A DNA stretch of 64,000 nucleotides from Proteromonas lacertae (lineage: Eukaryota > Sar > Bigyra > Opalinata > Proteromonadidae). Shown here in pieces: positions 10,971 to 22,618 of the stretch. The notes under the pieces are model-generated. The model did not search any database. It was not told the origin of the DNA and saw only the letters and a program-made list of their open reading frames with translations. The stretch lies in contig NGBS01000879.1 of assembly GCA_002245135.1 (NCBI GenBank), positions 62,001 through 126,000 on the forward strand. Direction: 5' to 3'. Positions within the stretch are counted from its first letter, which is position 1; each line of letters starts with the position of its first letter. Made by a program: the position numbers and the translations under genes.

Positions 10971-13351
10971 CTTCATTTTCAGATAAACATGGTAAAGGAT
11001 GTTGAAAATAATATGGTAAATAGACAGCTTGTTGTGCAATATACTAAATACTAGAAACATACTATTTATATACTGCAAATAAACCAGAATCAGTTAGCAA
11101 ATCACCTAAAGGAAACATATCTGACTGAATTATATCATGTAACACATTGTAAAAAATAAAATTAAAGAAAATATATAAAATATTAAATAAACAAATAAAA
11201 ATAAAAATGATATAGCAACATATGGATCAAATCTATTAAACACATTTATCACTGATGATTGAGATGAATATGCATCAGATAAAGATGATTTAAATCTACC
11301 CCATTTAACATCATCTAATACCTGTTTTCCTTCATTATCAAATGTGAAAAATCCAAAATCAACATACTGTTTTGGTGGTTTATCTATTTCATAGATTACT
11401 GGTAAATTTGTTGGAGGTATATCATTCAATACTGTATCTTGAAATGAGCACATACATATTTCTTCTTCTTCTTCTTCTTCTATTTCTATATTATGTTGTT
11501 GTTGTTGTTGTTGTTCAATCGGTTGCACAATCGATTGTACTGGATGTGTCGATTGTTGTTCTTTTATTAATTGTGATTCTATATATTCAATCACACCAGG
11601 CATTGTTTTACCCATATTTAACCAATTAATATATTTCATTATTAATTTATATATTTCACCTACTTTCTTATTCATTATTCCACTCACTTGTAGTCTGTTT
11701 ATTAAATCAGGTAATTGTTTCTGTTCAAAAGGACAGTATATTAAATTCACTTTATTAATAGAGGCAGCTAACCATTGGATTAGCAATTTCACTTCCACAT
11801 TACCATTAAATACACCACAACCCCAATTACCTGTTGCTATTCTATTAAATGGAGTATAATTCGTTAATTTAAAGGCAATCAATGCCTTATTTAATTCTCT
11901 ATCAATAAATCCTTTTTTAAACTGTTGTTTAGGATCATTATAGGAAAATGCATCAAATAATATAAAATCACTATTTAATACTTTATCATTCGATATATTT
12001 CTATTATCATTATATCTTCCACTAAAAGTAGAATTATCTCCATAACCACTCAATTTACTAAATAATTCACTTCCAACAATTTCTATAGCTTCATTATCAT
12101 TCATTCTTTCACATAATAACAATGAAATTAAACTTTCTGGACTTTGTGTTTCGAATTGTTCTTCTTGTACAAATCCACTTGTTAATACACCACCTCCAGG
12201 ATATTTATTAGCGAAGATAGCATGGTTTGCATTTGGTATCTCTAATATAGTGGAATCTGTCATATTTAATTGACTTAATGGCTCAGTACTAGATTCCCAA
12301 TTGATTGAATTGATACTTTTATTTGATTTTCTTATGTATAATATATATTTTGCATCAGTATTATAATCATTGTTTTTCATCGCAATAAAATATTGTAATA
12401 ATGATGTGATTTTGTGTATATTGGGGTATTTAGAATAACGAAATGTGGGGAATGATTTGGGTGATTTTGGATATAAATTATACAATAAAAATGACAATAA
12501 ACATTGAACATGTGTTCTTGGTATTTTTATCATTCCTTCTTCATTGTTTGATAAACATGGTAACGGATGTGGAAAATAATATGGGAGATATAGAGCTTGT
12601 TGTGCAATATACTATAAGTTATACTGATTGTTATTATTTTATACATAAAACACTCCATTCTTACCATAAATATCATTTGGTTGAAATACATTTGATTCTA
12701 TTATTTTGTAGATTATATTTTAAAAAAAATTAAAGAAAATAATAATATATAGTATCATAAAAGTATAAAAAAAGATATAGCTATTCCTGGTTGTCCTAAT
12801 CTGTTAAATACATTTACAATTACATTCTTATTAGAATAATTACTACATATTATTTTCTTAAACATTTTCCACTCTTCAACTTTAAACATTCTCTGTTGTT
12901 TATCATCAAATATCATAAATGGCATATCTACATATCTTTTATACTGGAAATTATATGTTATATCTTCAATGTATGGTGGCTTTTCTTCATACTCTAGAAG
13001 TTCTTCGGGTAATTCGATTGGATTTGATGTTGACAATGGAGATGGAGGTGGAGGTTGTGATACAGACTGTTGTTGTAATGTTGGTGGTGGCGTAATGTGT
13101 ATTATTTCATCATCTGCATCATAATCATCTTCTTCCATTACGTTTGTACTATTTTGTTCTGAATTATTTGGATTGGTGACAGGATCTACAGTTATTGATT
13201 GATTAACTGCTTGAATCTTTTGTTCTTCTTTAGATTCTGTATTTGCTGTAAATGTTGGTATATTCGGTTGTGTATGATTTATAGGTCTAAAAAATTGATC
13301 TATTTTTGTGTTATTTGCTGGTGCTGCTTTCTTACCTGGTGTAGAAGGCAT
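9956..13351 (-). CDS. Poly(ADP-ribose) glycohydrolase with two catalytic units in tandem
   Basis: PARG cleaves poly(ADP-ribose) from proteins. Two PARG units are present, each with the signature GGG-x7-QEE (GGGVLTSGFVQEE), the YIAQQA..LPYYF helix and TGNWGCGVFNG. Unit 1 spans about 11650-12700 and unit 2 about 9956-11105. Each is preceded by a similar linker ending NVFNR...AIS. No intergenic gap separates the units. A splice from the first linker (GTTTATTT...TTCAG, about 68 nt) joins unit 1 to unit 2 in frame, so one long polypeptide is the best model; the matching junction before unit 1 (12690-12790) lacks a clear GT donor. The N-terminus (start at 13351) is disordered and carries a PIP-box-like TKIDQFFRP. 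An upstream ATG at 13393 would add a hydrophobic leader. Two or three separate genes remain possible. Confidence 0.7.
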
Positions 13352-13780
13352 TAACAAAAAAATGATAAGAAAGATTTGATAAAGACAAGCCATGTCAAAA
13401 TAGATTTTAATTCTTACATTTTATTTCATATATATAGTTTATATTCAATTAATACTTCCCATATTGTTGTTAGATTAATATACTATTTCAATATAACATT
13501 TTATATAATAGTTGTTAATTCTAACTCATCGTCTAGTTATAATGCATGATTACACCCATAACTATAAAAATTATTCCATCAGCTAATAATTAGTATAAAC
13601 ATAATCAGAGGAACTAATGTGATCTAATTCTTCGATTAATTCACATTAAATAAAAATTCTCATTATGGTATATTATGCAAGACCTAATAATTATTATAAA
13701 TAATATCAGAAAAAACAATAATAATCACAAACAAAAAAACAACATATCAAGCCGAGTTTATTCGTTTTCTTTTTAATTCT
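13352..13780. other. Divergent spacer between PARG and the RGS receptor
   Basis: A roughly 430 bp AT-rich region between two divergent starts. It holds no convincing gene. A TCAAGCC box at 13747-13753 lies 28 nt upstream of the receptor ATG in sense orientation, matching boxes upstream of several other genes. The upstream in-frame ATG of PARG at 13393 falls inside this spacer. Confidence 0.4.
13747..13753 (+). promoter_or_regulatory. TCAAGCC box upstream of the RGS receptor
   Basis: TCAAGCC sits 28 nt before the ATG at 13781. The same heptamer in sense orientation precedes HPRT, the first TLC gene and Rab at 35-44 nt. A core-promoter role is inferred from position and recurrence only. Confidence 0.3.
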
Positions 13781-16700
13781 ATGAAAAAATTGCTATTGAT
13801 CTTTCTCTTTTTTATCTCTACTATAGCCATAGAAACAGAAGAAGGAATGTATATATGAGCTCTATTAGTTTATAGAATCGATGAGCTTTGTAGTGTTGAT
13901 ATGGTGGATAAAAAGACGAAAGAATTATTCACTGATTTGGGAAATCAATTGAAGACTATAGAAAACATTGTAAAACAATTATCAGTTTACAAACCGCCAG
14001 ATTATATGGATACTTCCAAGTTTAGAGGTGAATGGAAAAGCTGCAATACAACCAGACCATCGAGATTTAATGTTTATTTACAAAATGGAGGACTTTCCAT
14101 AATTCAAGAAAACCTGACACAAGCCAATATGGATGCATTAGTATGGGATCAAGATTTGTTCGAGAGATTATATTCTCAAGTTGCATTACAAGTACCTGGT
14201 TATTTTGAAATGATTCATTCAGCTACTCCAGGAGGTTTGGGTGTATTAATTGTGCTAGGTGAAGATAATCCAATGATCAGTATAATAATAATTATATATA
14301 TATATATATAGTGCAATATTCAGAAGAGCCTTATTCAGAGACATTCATATGCAAAATCAACTTCAATGTTTATTCACATGCTATTAGAATGATTGGTACA
14401 TTTATCAATGGCTATACAAAGGAAGATTCAGTGTGGATGTATCCTAGACCAGAATATACTGCAAAAATCATATCAATTACATTTGTAAGTCCAGCTCATA
14501 TACTCGATCAAGAGGGATTAATAATGTTGGATGTAGAAGTAGAGAAATTATTCCAACCATTAATATCAAGAAGACCAACTAAGAACGGTTATTATATTGT
14601 ATTAGCTTATACTAGTTTAACTAAGGCAAAGACATCAGGATCAATTGTAGCAGCCTCTAATGAGGCAGTTAAACTGGTAATGGGTTATGAAACAACAGTG
14701 AATGAAATACAGCATTTAAAAGTAGTTCCAACATTATTAAACAGTACTTCAGGTTTTGCACCTGTTTTTGATGCTATCAATGGTAATGTGAATTATATAA
14801 CAATCACTACAACTGATACAAATGAGAAATATCATGTACAATGGACTAAATCCGATATTATTAGCTGTTTATTAGTGACAATTATACCAATCAATGAATT
14901 AAAAGCATCTTGGGAAATGGTTCCTTCTACATTGCAATTAAAATATGCACAATCATTAGAAAAACAGGAAAACAGTGACAAAAGTAAAGAAATATATGCT
15001 GTAGTAGAAGATACAGTATTAAAGAATACTGGTGATTATGTATTAACTTGGCATGTTAAAGATACAACTTCATATTCAATCCAAGTATCACCATCATCTG
15101 GTACAATTCTACCACATAGTTCTACAACTATAAAGTATACAATTGATGAAAATATAGAGTTTGATGCAAATGCTGGTGTTGCATTTGAAGCATATGGTGA
15201 TAATGGTAATTGTTATAATATATTATTAATGTCGGTGGATTTACATGATATAAGTTGTACTTCAAATGATTTTCATGCAATTATTGGTAAAGAATGTAGA
15301 GGATTGAATAGAAAAGTGATTTTTGAATGGAATAATGATACTGTTTGTAAGTTAGGAAAAGCATTACCAGGTAGAACTAATGTAGAATGCAGTATATTAT
15401 ATATATTATTATTATTTAAATAGATAATTTATTTGATAGTGAATGGTTATGGCCAGTTTATAGTGTGTTATTAATCCTGGAAGTAATGTTCATATTATAT
15501 TTGACAATTCATGCATATATTAAACGAGTTCATTTTAGAGATAGACCATCTCCATTATATTATTATTCAATGTTATTTACACTGTTATTGGCTGTGTTTA
15601 TATTCCCTGAAAGTCTTACAGCTGATCAAAATGGCTTATGTTTAGTTCATTCTATTATTATGATGTTTTGTTGTTTATTCTTTCAATGTATTCAATTAGC
15701 AATTCTGTATTCATTTTACATCGTATAGTTAATATATTATTATTTATTATAGAGATATTCAAAATCAGGTGTTTTGTTTATAAGTCCTATTTCACTACTT
15801 TCAAGAATTACACTATTGTTCTTTATACTGGAAGCTGTTTTCTTTGGAATATTCCATGATGTATCAGAAACAATAACAGTTGTTTCAGAAGGAATAGAAA
15901 TTAAATATGATAGATGTAATAATTCAGTGTTTTACCCAACAATTCCATGTGTATAACAATATTATTATTATTATTATATTTTAAATAGTTGTTGATAAGT
16001 ATAGTCAATTGTTACTTCATATTCAGAGTTGCTACATCTTTAAATGAAAAACCAAAAAGAGTAAAGAAAATGTTAGCTGTAGTTAACAGGTCATACAATA
16101 TGTATGGTTGCTTTTATATTAGTGTATATATTGGGAGGTAGTTCATTAAAACTATTTGGAGATTTCTTAATAGAATATTTATTAATAGTTTTATGTACAA
16201 TCTCTACACATGCTTATTTCCCAATTGTGTTTAAGAAAAAGAGAAAAGTATTAGATAATTCAACAATGGATTCAACAACTGATGATCCTAAAGGAAGTCA
16301 ATCATATCACAATGATATTTCAAGATCCAATTACTCGTTCATATTTAAGGGCATTTATGAGGAAAACACTACAAGATGAAAGTATTATATTTTGGGAAAC
16401 AATCAATGAATTAGAAGGAATTGAAAAGAATTTGACTGAAGAAAAAAGAGAAGAATATTGTAGGTTGATATATGATAGATTTATTAAAGATGGTTCAGAG
16501 ATGGAAATTAATATAAATTCAACAATGAAAAGTAAAATTACGAATAAATTACAGAAAAGAGTATATATATTTATATAATGATTATATATAATAGCCTGGA
16601 GATGTATCGATGTTTAAATCTGCAAAGGCTGAGATGGAGAAGTTAATAATTGATAATAATTTTCACAATTTTATCATATCTGAATATGGTGAAAGTGCTA

Positions 16701-17287
16701 AGCAGATTAGTGATTGGTTTTCTACATTTACTTATCTTGAGGATTCTGTAAAGAAGGCAATTGCAGAGAAAGTATACCAAGAAAGGAAAACACTGTTTAT
16801 TAGTGAATATTGTATAATATATATATATATATATATATATATTATTATAGTTGCTCCTCCAATACTGAATATTAATGCAGAGTATGATAAAATAGATAGA
16901 ATTGAAACAAGTTCATTAAGAAAAGATTCTAGTAGATCTTTAGTTGTTACAACTCCAGTTACTCCTGCAAATATGGATATTGGCGATAATATTAATGCAA
17001 GCAATGAAAATAAAGATAATGTTGAAAATAGTAACAGTAATCATAATAGTAACAGTAATCGTACCAGTAATAATCGCAGTAGTAGTAGTTATATGTTAAA
17101 GAAAGGAAATAGTGCTTTGTTGGATCATAAATTTAAATCAAATCCACTTACTGATTGTATGGTAAGAAATTCTGCAGGTGTTTCTGGTAAAATAATCAAT
17201 AGACCAATTTCTATTCCGTTGAATAGTCGTTCTTCTACTGGTGGTGCTTCAGCTGCTTTACCTACTTCAGTCAATGAAGATTTATAA
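13781..17287 (+). CDS. Seven-transmembrane receptor fused to a C-terminal RGS domain
   Basis: Exon 1 encodes a signal peptide (MKKLLLIFLFFISTIAI). A first intron (13849-13875) leads to an extracellular domain of about 500 residues that I cannot assign. Seven hydrophobic segments follow from about 15450 to 16230, then KKKRK and, after a 46-nt intron, an RGS domain (IFQDPITRSYLRAFM ... DESIIFWETI) to about 16800. The Ser/Asn-rich tail is low complexity. RGS domains speed GTP hydrolysis by Galpha, so this is a self-regulating G-protein receptor, comparable in layout to plant RGS1. Other introns include 15951-15988 and 16561-16594. One unexplained +1 frame change lies at about 16100, between TM5 and TM6. 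Confidence 0.8.
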
Positions 17288-17443
17288 GTTTTTTCCTAAA
17301 ATAAATATCCCATTTATTTTTTTAATATAGTATGTTTATGTTGATAATGTTGATTGTAATTTTTAAGAACAAAAATTATAGAAGTAATAATAGTAAATAA
17401 AGAATAAATGAATCAAATATTAAATATATTCGTTAGTATGATT

Positions 17444-18411
17444 TTATTTCCTATTTTTATTAATTAAATATGATCTCTTCTTTTTTAAAGAGCAATAACT
17501 GCAATAGCTAGACTTTTTTCCTTTGCGCTTCTTAAATCTACATTCGGATCTATCACAATTGCAACGATAACAATGAGTTCCTTTTACTGGTCTAACATCC
17601 CAATCCCTTAACATATTTGCGTTATTAACATGTAATGAACACCATATACATATAAACGGTTTATTGTCAATATAAGTTGATTCATCTTCACTATAGATCA
17701 AACATATAATTCATATCATATAGTTTACAACATCTATAACATGGTTTTGTTTTTCCGAATAATAGCATTCCTCTAAGTCTATTTTGATTTACATGATTAT
17801 CACTATTGTTAACAAGATCATTATTATAGTTATTGCCATCATCATCACTATCATTATTATCGTAATTTACATCATCATCACCATCATTATTATCGTTATT
17901 GCCATCATCATCACCATCACTATTACTGTCAATTAATTGTGATAAATTATCTTCATTATTATTATTATTATTAGATTCTGTTGGATCTATTATAACTGCT
18001 GCTATTATAAAATTGACTATATGATGTAGCAGGAGGTTGCATGAGCGGTAATGCTTCTTCTGTCATCGTATTATCAGTTTCTGTAGGTAATACTACATTA
18101 GAATCACCATTCATTTGCTCACTATCAAATATATAAGTAGGTAATTGGCCATCAGCTTCAAATGAATTTGAACAGTTATATGACTGTTGTTCATTATTAT
18201 TGTCACTAGGTTGTAGTATAGCTTCATTCTGTTGGTTTTTATAGAAATCTATCTTTGCATTATTGTTCTGATATTCATTTGTTTGAAAATCTGAATAAAA
18301 AATGGAACTAATGTCCATGTTCTTGCTAGTAGAAGGAATCTCATCTAAATTGTAAAAATTATCCGATTCTGACATAGGAATGGAATTAAAAAACTTTGAG
18401 TTTAAAGGCAA
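17444..18411 (-). CDS. Cys-rich, probably zinc-binding orphan protein (copy B), frame-broken
   Basis: This is the paralogue of the gene at 7641-8363. The C-terminal part matches it closely: CIWC, 22 residues, CYRCNC-x4-C, 12 residues, CSYC, then SLKKKR. The N-terminal 140 residues are Asn/Gln/Ser-rich, and an Asp/Asn-rich repeat region (about 17830-17960) is longer than in copy A. Two +1 frame changes interrupt it, near 17985 and 17690. The second falls inside the zinc module, where homology continues on both sides. Either this copy is a young pseudogene, the assembly carries insertions, or micro-introns of 16 and 13 nt are removed (GTCAATTTTATAATAG and GTTTGATCTATAG would restore the frame). 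Confidence 0.65.
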
Positions 18412-18780
18412 TAAAAAGGTATTTTGAAAAAGTGAACTAATTTTCCATTAGAAGCATGATAAAAGTAGAAGTAAATTATGTGTTAGTATGGTATTTATGA
18501 CTGATTGAGAGTGGTCTTACCCCCCAGCAACATACGATTAAATTGTGATTGTCACAGTAAATGAATATTTAGTATAAATTCACTACGAAACATATAGTTT
18601 AGTACTTAGTAAAATTAAAACTTGAAAATGTTATCAAATACACTCAAATTTTGTCTCATTCCTTTATGAACAATACATAACACTACAAACATAATATTCT
18701 TACTAACCCATTGGGAAAAAAACAATTAAAGTATTCAGTATAAGTATATAGAAATATATTTTCTTCAGTATACTTGAGTT
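18412..18780. other. Intergenic spacer
   Basis: A 369 bp AT-rich region between the copy B start and the stop of the secreted-protein gene, both on the minus strand. A short GC-richer stretch (about 18510-18530) was inspected and shows no RNA-gene fold. No gene is seen. Confidence 0.4.
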
Positions 18781-20377
18781 TTAAAGAATTAACATTATAG
18801 ATAATGTTAAAATCAATAAACTACAACACAATAACACTGAATTATCTGGTTTAGTAGTTGGATCATCAGTTGGTTTTGGATCTTCAGTTGGTTTTGGATC
18901 TTCTGTTGGTTTTGGATCTTCTGTTGGAATAACATCATTATCAATAAGATTATTATAAACTCCAATAACCTTACTAGAAGCCTCTAATATATTTGATGAA
19001 CCAGTAGCTTTATCAACTAATTCAGTTTCAAAACAATTATGATATTCTACATATGGTGGTTTAAGATCATCATTATCAGTTACACAACAATAAGATTTAC
19101 CTTTATCGATTTGAGTTGTAAAACCATAATAGTGGTTATATTTATCAATCTCTAATACAGAATATAATGTAGAAGCATCATCAACAAGTTTATTATCATT
19201 GATATTTATATAATCTAACAGTAAATCCATACTTTGTAAAATAGTTTTGTTCAATTATACCATATTCTCTACCAATATAATAATAAGCAGAATCATAATC
19301 TCCATGTGTAGATACTCGAGGATAAAATCCATATATTCCTTTACCAGATGCTATATTACGTTTACCAGTTTCATCAATTATTCCTTTAACTCTGTTAATC
19401 TCATTCATTGTCACTTCTATAGCTGGAACATGCTCTCGATTTGAGACTTTTGGTAAAGTAATTTTTATTTCTACTCCATTATCTTCAACACTAATTGTAC
19501 TTACTGCTTTAAACTCTGCCATTACAAATTTATTCTCTCTAACATTATATTCACAGTTTACTTCTTTATTAGTTGGAATTTCTTTGGTTGAATAGAATTT
19601 ATCTTTTACAGTTGTTGAGCAACATGACATATCCATTGGATTTGTCCATCGGATTCCACTTTTCAATTCATCAAATTCTACTGTCAAAGTCTTCCAATCA
19701 GCTTCATGAGATTTGATATTGTAATATCGATAATATATGGCATTCTTACTTATTTCTTGATCTAAATAATAAGAATCAGTTAAAAACCAGATTTGGTAGA
19801 TGGAAGTAAAGCACTACCACCAACAGGGTCTTTCTTATTTTCAAATATTTCAAATAATCCAATATATGCTGTATTTGCTGTATGGCCTTTAACTGATTTC
19901 TGTATTGTTGTGACTTCTTGCTTTATCATTTTCTTCTCTCAACACTCTTCCAGATTTGGAATTCACAAATGTCTTCACTTCATTATCGATTAATGTTATT
20001 AAATTCTTCATTTTTGTGGCTACATTAGTTTTATCAGATTTTGTACAAACAAGTGACTTATATTTCACTGTACCTATCACTTTTTGTACATGTAAATGTC
20101 TGTTCAGCATTCGTTACATCACTTGCTTTTATCGTTATTCCACTTTCACTTTCATCCCAACTTTTTATATTGTAGCCTTGAATACCATCAGAAAATGATT
20201 CATACTTCTACAATTCTTTCAGGATTCATATACAAATGTGATTCGCCTTCACAGATGTAATACTTATCAGCGTCAGGTGTTTCGCATTTAATGCCACTCA
20301 TCATGCAACAGCATAACGTAATTAATAACACTATTATTAATATATAAATATCATTATATACAGTAGAAGTTTTTCAT
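18781..20377 (-). CDS. Secreted, probably GPI-anchored protein with TEDPKP repeats
   Basis: The ATG at 20377 starts a signal peptide, with an early intron, reading MKNFYLLLITLCCC. The body, about 400 residues, contains paired cysteines and two loosely similar halves, but no family I recognise. Near the C-terminus TEDPKP is repeated three times plus a variant, followed by a short hydrophobic end (SLLILTLSIMLIL) without a cytoplasmic tail, the usual form of a GPI-attachment signal. Introns include a 26-nt one near 19775 and a 46-nt one near 19240. Frame changes near 20213, 20100 and 19935 lack normal introns; at 20100 a 16-nt GTACAAAAAGTGATAG would fit. The gene may be decaying or mis-assembled there. 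Confidence 0.6.
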
Positions 20378-20552
20378 TGAAATTTTCAAAACCGTTATAA
20401 AAGATTTAATCCTTAAACCATTTTTTTTTCACCGAATATTGTTTAATATGGACTTGCTTCAACAGCTAGCTGTAATTCAATGTTATTTATATAATATAAT
20501 AGTATCAACTAATTCAAAAAAATAACAATATTATCAATTATAATGAAAATCT

Positions 20553-22418
20553 TTATGTTGAATTATTCTGTTCACTTGTCGCTACACCAGTCGCTTCTTC
20601 AACATTTACTTCATTTTCGAGTAGAGTGTCCTGTTTCTTAGTGTATTGTCTTCTTTTACACCATACAGTTGCAAATACAATTCCAGTTATCAATAGAGAT
20701 CCAACAACCAATGATATAATAGCTGGAACAAATGACATAAAAGTAATTGTATTATAAGAATCATTGAAATAACACATTTTTACATTAGCATCAGAATATA
20801 CAAAGAAATTCTATTATAAAATATATATTATACATATATATATATACAACTGAATATGGATCAATAACTAAATCATCTTTTAACGATATAGTTTTCTTCT
20901 TATCAATATCACCATTCAAAATTTCTCCATTTAACATCACATCAGTTGAGTTTAACTCCTCAGCGGTTAATCTATATTCATATCTTCTACTTAACCAATC
21001 AAAATTCTTAGATTTTATTTCAACAGTTACACTTCTTAGATTAATAATTTCTATAACAACGCCTCCATTATATTCTTTCGAACATTGACTGTATATTCGT
21101 ACTTCATCATTACCTCCTTCATTACTAGTTATATTAATTATCTTATTACCTACTAGTTTATTCCATAAATAACTAACATAATAATCACTATTTGGTTTAT
21201 GACTTTCATCTCTTGATAATAAAGTATAAAATCCACCAACTAATGCTTGTCTAAATTGAGCTTTTATTCCAATCACAGCTAAACTAGCTAAGTTATCTAA
21301 ATAATAGAATGATGATATAAATCTATCTGTCACTCCTTCTTTCCCACTCATTGCTGCTGCTGCTCCTTCACCCATTATGATTGGCATTTCAGGATATTTT
21401 GATTTTTGAACTTCACTTAATGTGAATTTTGCATTATTAATATGTGATTGATAGAATGCTGGAGTTAACATTTCTTCTAATAAATCATCATCTGTACCAA
21501 TCGCATCATCTATTTGGAAATTAAACGAATATATTTTTTAAATATATATATACAATTATGATAGGTTAAAATATCTAATACTCCAGAGTTAATTATAGGT
21601 GGATAAAATTCACTCTATTTTTCAATATAATAATAATGACAAAATAATATATAATTATACATTTGCAAATACATAATCTGGTCCAATAAATAATGGTCTA
21701 TTTCTCTCATCAGGCCATAATTCATTTATTTTATTTCTAAGTATTTTGTGATCTTCAACCACTTGTTCAGGTGTTAAGTACCAGTTTACTTCATTTCCTA
21801 ATTCAAATCCGTAGATTAAACCATCTTCAAAGAAATGTTCATTCTTTATAAATTCTATCATATCGAATGTGTTTTTAGTATCCCATGGTAATGAATTACT
21901 ATATATTAATATATACATATATATTATAATACTTGACATATCTTCCATTCTTTTCATTAAAACCAAATACTAATTTGATGTTGGTTTTCCTACAAAAATC
22001 CATTATTTCTTTAAATCTGTTCTTAGTAAGGCATAACATACCAGGACAGTAGTATGATGTACCATTATATTTTGATACTGGTGGATTTGGGAAGTCATAT
22101 ATAACTGAATCAGCTGTTGTTCCTCCTATACGAAGTATAGCTGGTGAAAGATCTTTTGTGTATTTAATAAGTTTATCATTGTTTAAGTTTAAGATTATTG
22201 CACTAGAATTCTCCCAAGAATAAGTCTGAAGTGATATATTTGGATACCAATAGTCTAATGTAAACGATGATGAAAAGTCATAAACTGTAATTATAGCATC
22301 TGTTGTATTTAGCTCAAATGTTACTAAATCCTAATAAAATTAGTATGAACATTTATACTTGGTATGAATATCCTAGCAAACATAAAATTAATACCAAACA
22401 AAGTAGAGAAGCTCTCAT
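20553..22418 (-). CDS. GH79 heparanase-like endo-beta-glucuronidase, membrane-anchored
   Basis: It begins with a signal peptide (MRASLLCLVLILCLLGYS) followed by a 28-nt intron. Heparanase landmarks follow in order: SPAILRIGGTTADSVIYD, KLVFGFN, the acid/base motif GFELGNEVNW, LTYHN across a splice, the nucleophile motif MGEGAAAAMSG, and FRQALVGGFYTLL...DYYVSYLWNKLVG. Both catalytic Glu residues of the family are present. Heparanases cut glucuronic-acid-containing glycosaminoglycans. Unlike animal heparanase, this protein ends in a TM helix (IISLVVGSLLITGIVFATVW) and a 35-residue acidic tail, so the enzyme should face the cell exterior or a vesicle lumen. The substrate in this organism is unknown. 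Confidence 0.88.
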
Positions 22419-22618
22419 ATTCTTTTAATTCTTTTTGTTTTTTGAAATATATTCGTTTCAATATTTGTGTTTTTGTTGTTTATTTATTATCTTAATTAAA
22501 AATGATATTATATTCCATCGATGAATTGAAAACTATTAATAATATATATAAATATACCCCTAACTAATAAATCTTTACATTTTATTTTGAAACGGATATA
22601 TTTTCGGTAAATATTGGG

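Noticed and set aside
12443-12733. Plus-strand ORF of 96 codons between the PARG parts
   Set aside because: It lies antisense to the YIAQQA...LPCL exon of PARG and shows no conserved motif.
16255-16305. A frame break at the start of the RGS domain
   Set aside because: A 46-nt GTATTA...AAAG intron restores the frame between KKKRK and EVNHITMIFQDP.
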